DNA of 7,369 bases. It comes from JAHEJB01 sp041748175 (GTDB lineage: Bacteria; Bacteroidota; Rhodothermia; Rhodothermales; Rubricoccaceae). The notes under the pieces were generated by a model that was given only the letters and a program-made list of their open reading frames with translations, was not told where the DNA came from and made no database searches. Of the stretch, positions 6,364 through 7,369 are shown piece after piece. The stretch covers positions 1-7,369 of the forward strand of contig JBGTDU010000062.1 in the NCBI GenBank assembly GCA_041748175.1, written 5' to 3'. A program made the translations under genes and the position numbers. Numbering within the stretch: the stretch's first letter is position 1; every line of letters starts with the position of its first letter.

Positions 6364-6397
6364 GAAGGCCTCGCCGTTCACCAAACGTTCGGCCTTC
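6364..6397 (+). terminator. Possible hairpin after the first lipoprotein gene
   Basis: GAAGGCC (6364-6370) pairs perfectly with GGCCTTC (6391-6397), starting 10 bases after the stop codon, and the loop can form a further CGTT/AACG stem. No T-run follows, so it could be a weak or factor-dependent terminator or an mRNA-stabilising hairpin. The remaining spacer to 6613 shows no gene. Confidence 0.35.
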
Positions 6398-6613
6398 CAA
6401 GAAAGTGAGCGGGCCGCTCTGCCTGACATCGCAATTGCCCACGCCTGTCAGCGGCGCGTCTCTGCGAAAGAACGTCTAGGGTCTCGTGAATGCGTCTCCA
6501 CCGAGCCCATCTCTTTAGCGATTGCGGACGTCGTCGCGCCGGGCGAGGTGAGATGATGTGTGCACGGTCGACGGTGTGATTTGTACCTTTCTCGCCCATC
6601 CAACAACATTCCC

Positions 6614-7369
6614 ATGAACGCACGACTCCTTTGTGTTCTCCTGCCGCTCCTGTTCGCAGGCTGCGACGAAGCCTCTGTTGTTTCGCCTGCCGCTCAGGTG
6701 CGAACCGACCACACGGAGGCCGTTCCGTTAACCGATCTAGTCACGCAAAACGGCACGGACACCTACTTCGGCTTCGAGGGTGGGCTCTACTTCGGGACAA
6801 ACACGGTCCCGCCTGCGCATGTGCGGTTCGGTATTCAGACTGCCAAAGGCGTCGATCCGCTCGACTCACTTGGAAACGAAAACACCAATGGCTCAATCGT
6901 CCTCATGTCGATAGGGATGAGCAGCGCCGTCAGAGAGTGGTGCCGCCCACATGATGGCGGGGAGCCAGGTGGAGATCCATGCATCCCCCAGTCTTTCCAG
7001 GCGAAGGCGAACGCCGACTCTACCGTGAATCCGCGCCTGGTCGTCGTCAACGGGGCGAAGGATGGACAGGTACTGGAGAACTGGGATAACCCCAACGACG
7101 CAAATTATGATCGGATGGAAGCACTGTTTCCTCTTTACGGCGTCACCCCGGCGCAAGTGCAGATCCTGTGGGTGAAGGTGACCATGAGGGATGAACCAAC
7201 CCGCCCGTCGCTTCCCGATCCGAACGCCGACGCCTACGCGGAAGAGGCCACCATCGGGCGAGTGGTCAGGGCCGCGAAAGTGAGATACCCAAACCTCGAG
7301 CAAATCTTTCTCACAAGCCGCATTTACGGGGGCTATGCAGCACCGGATAATAACAGCCCTGAACCATAT
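6614..7369 (+). CDS. Lipoprotein paralogue, copy 2 (cut off by the window end)
   Basis: The first 252 codons of a second lipoprotein are visible; the frame is open at the right edge. It begins with a short signal peptide and lipobox FAGC (Cys17, then Asp). It aligns without any gap to copy 1 with about 205 of 252 identical residues (81%, counted by hand). Conservation is near complete in the candidate functional blocks: IVLMSIGMSS (95-104), VNGAKDGQVLENW (145-157), LFPLYGVTPAQVQILW (171-186) and PDPNADAYAE (201-210). It is lowest just after the lipidated Cys (21-31) and at 243-246. Cys110 and Cys123 are conserved. The C-terminal block with the candidate catalytic His lies outside the window. 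ATG 6614 matches the copy 1 start and has no Shine-Dalgarno sequence. The 260-base spacer does not resemble the region upstream of copy 1, apart from a possible TACCTTTC (6584-6591) promoter element. Confidence 0.9.
   Translation, partial: MNARLLCVLLPLLFAGCDEASVVSPAAQVRTDHTEAVPLTDLVTQNGTDTYFGFEGGLYFGTNTVPPAHVRFGIQTAKGVDPLDSLGNENTNGSIVLMSIGMSSAVREWCRPHDGGEPGGDPCIPQSFQAKANADSTVNPRLVVVNGAKDGQVLENWDNPNDANYDRMEALFPLYGVTPAQVQILWVKVTMRDEPTRPSLPDPNADAYAEEATIGRVVRAAKVRYPNLEQIFLTSRIYGGYAAPDNNSPEPY

Overview
The window looks like chromosomal DNA from a Gram-negative bacterium of moderately high GC. It has an outer-membrane TolC-type channel, two lipoproteins with short lipobox signal peptides, and a tRNA gene. 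Three signs lean towards the Bacteroidota/Rhodothermota side: almost no Shine-Dalgarno sequences before the starts, a TAnnTTTG-like promoter element before the tRNA, and the general look of the proteins. This placement is an inference and is only moderately secure.

The left half (123-3994, all minus strand) is a tripartite efflux/export operon. Read 5'->3' the order is a TolC-family outer-membrane channel (3994-2534), a MacA/HlyD-type periplasmic adaptor (2491-1013) and a MacB/LolD-type ABC ATPase (875-123). The ATPase has no fused membrane domain, so a separate permease gene would be expected just beyond the left edge; none starts convincingly inside the first 122 bases. Between adaptor and ATPase lies a non-coding stretch made almost entirely of degenerate 7-bp units in strict register (879-955 and 972-1020). 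This is the most structured unexplained sequence in the window.

The middle holds a tRNA-Ser(UGA) gene (minus, 4292-4208) and, upstream of it on the same strand, a small acidic coiled-coil protein gene (5036-4500). That gene appears frameshifted: the coiled coil and a conserved-looking C-terminus continue in another frame to 4366. A good sigma70-like promoter sits directly in front of it.

The right part (plus strand) carries two tandem paralogous lipoproteins (5301-6353, and 6614 to beyond the window end). They align without a gap over all 252 visible residues at about 81% identity by hand count. Their motif order resembles SGNH / sialate-O-acetylesterase-like hydrolases, but key positions deviate, so activity is uncertain. 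They are divergent from the coiled-coil gene across a 264-base spacer that contains a nested palindrome.

The efflux operon is functionally coherent: channel, adaptor and ATPase would assemble across the envelope. No functional link between that operon and the lipoprotein pair can be shown from this sequence.
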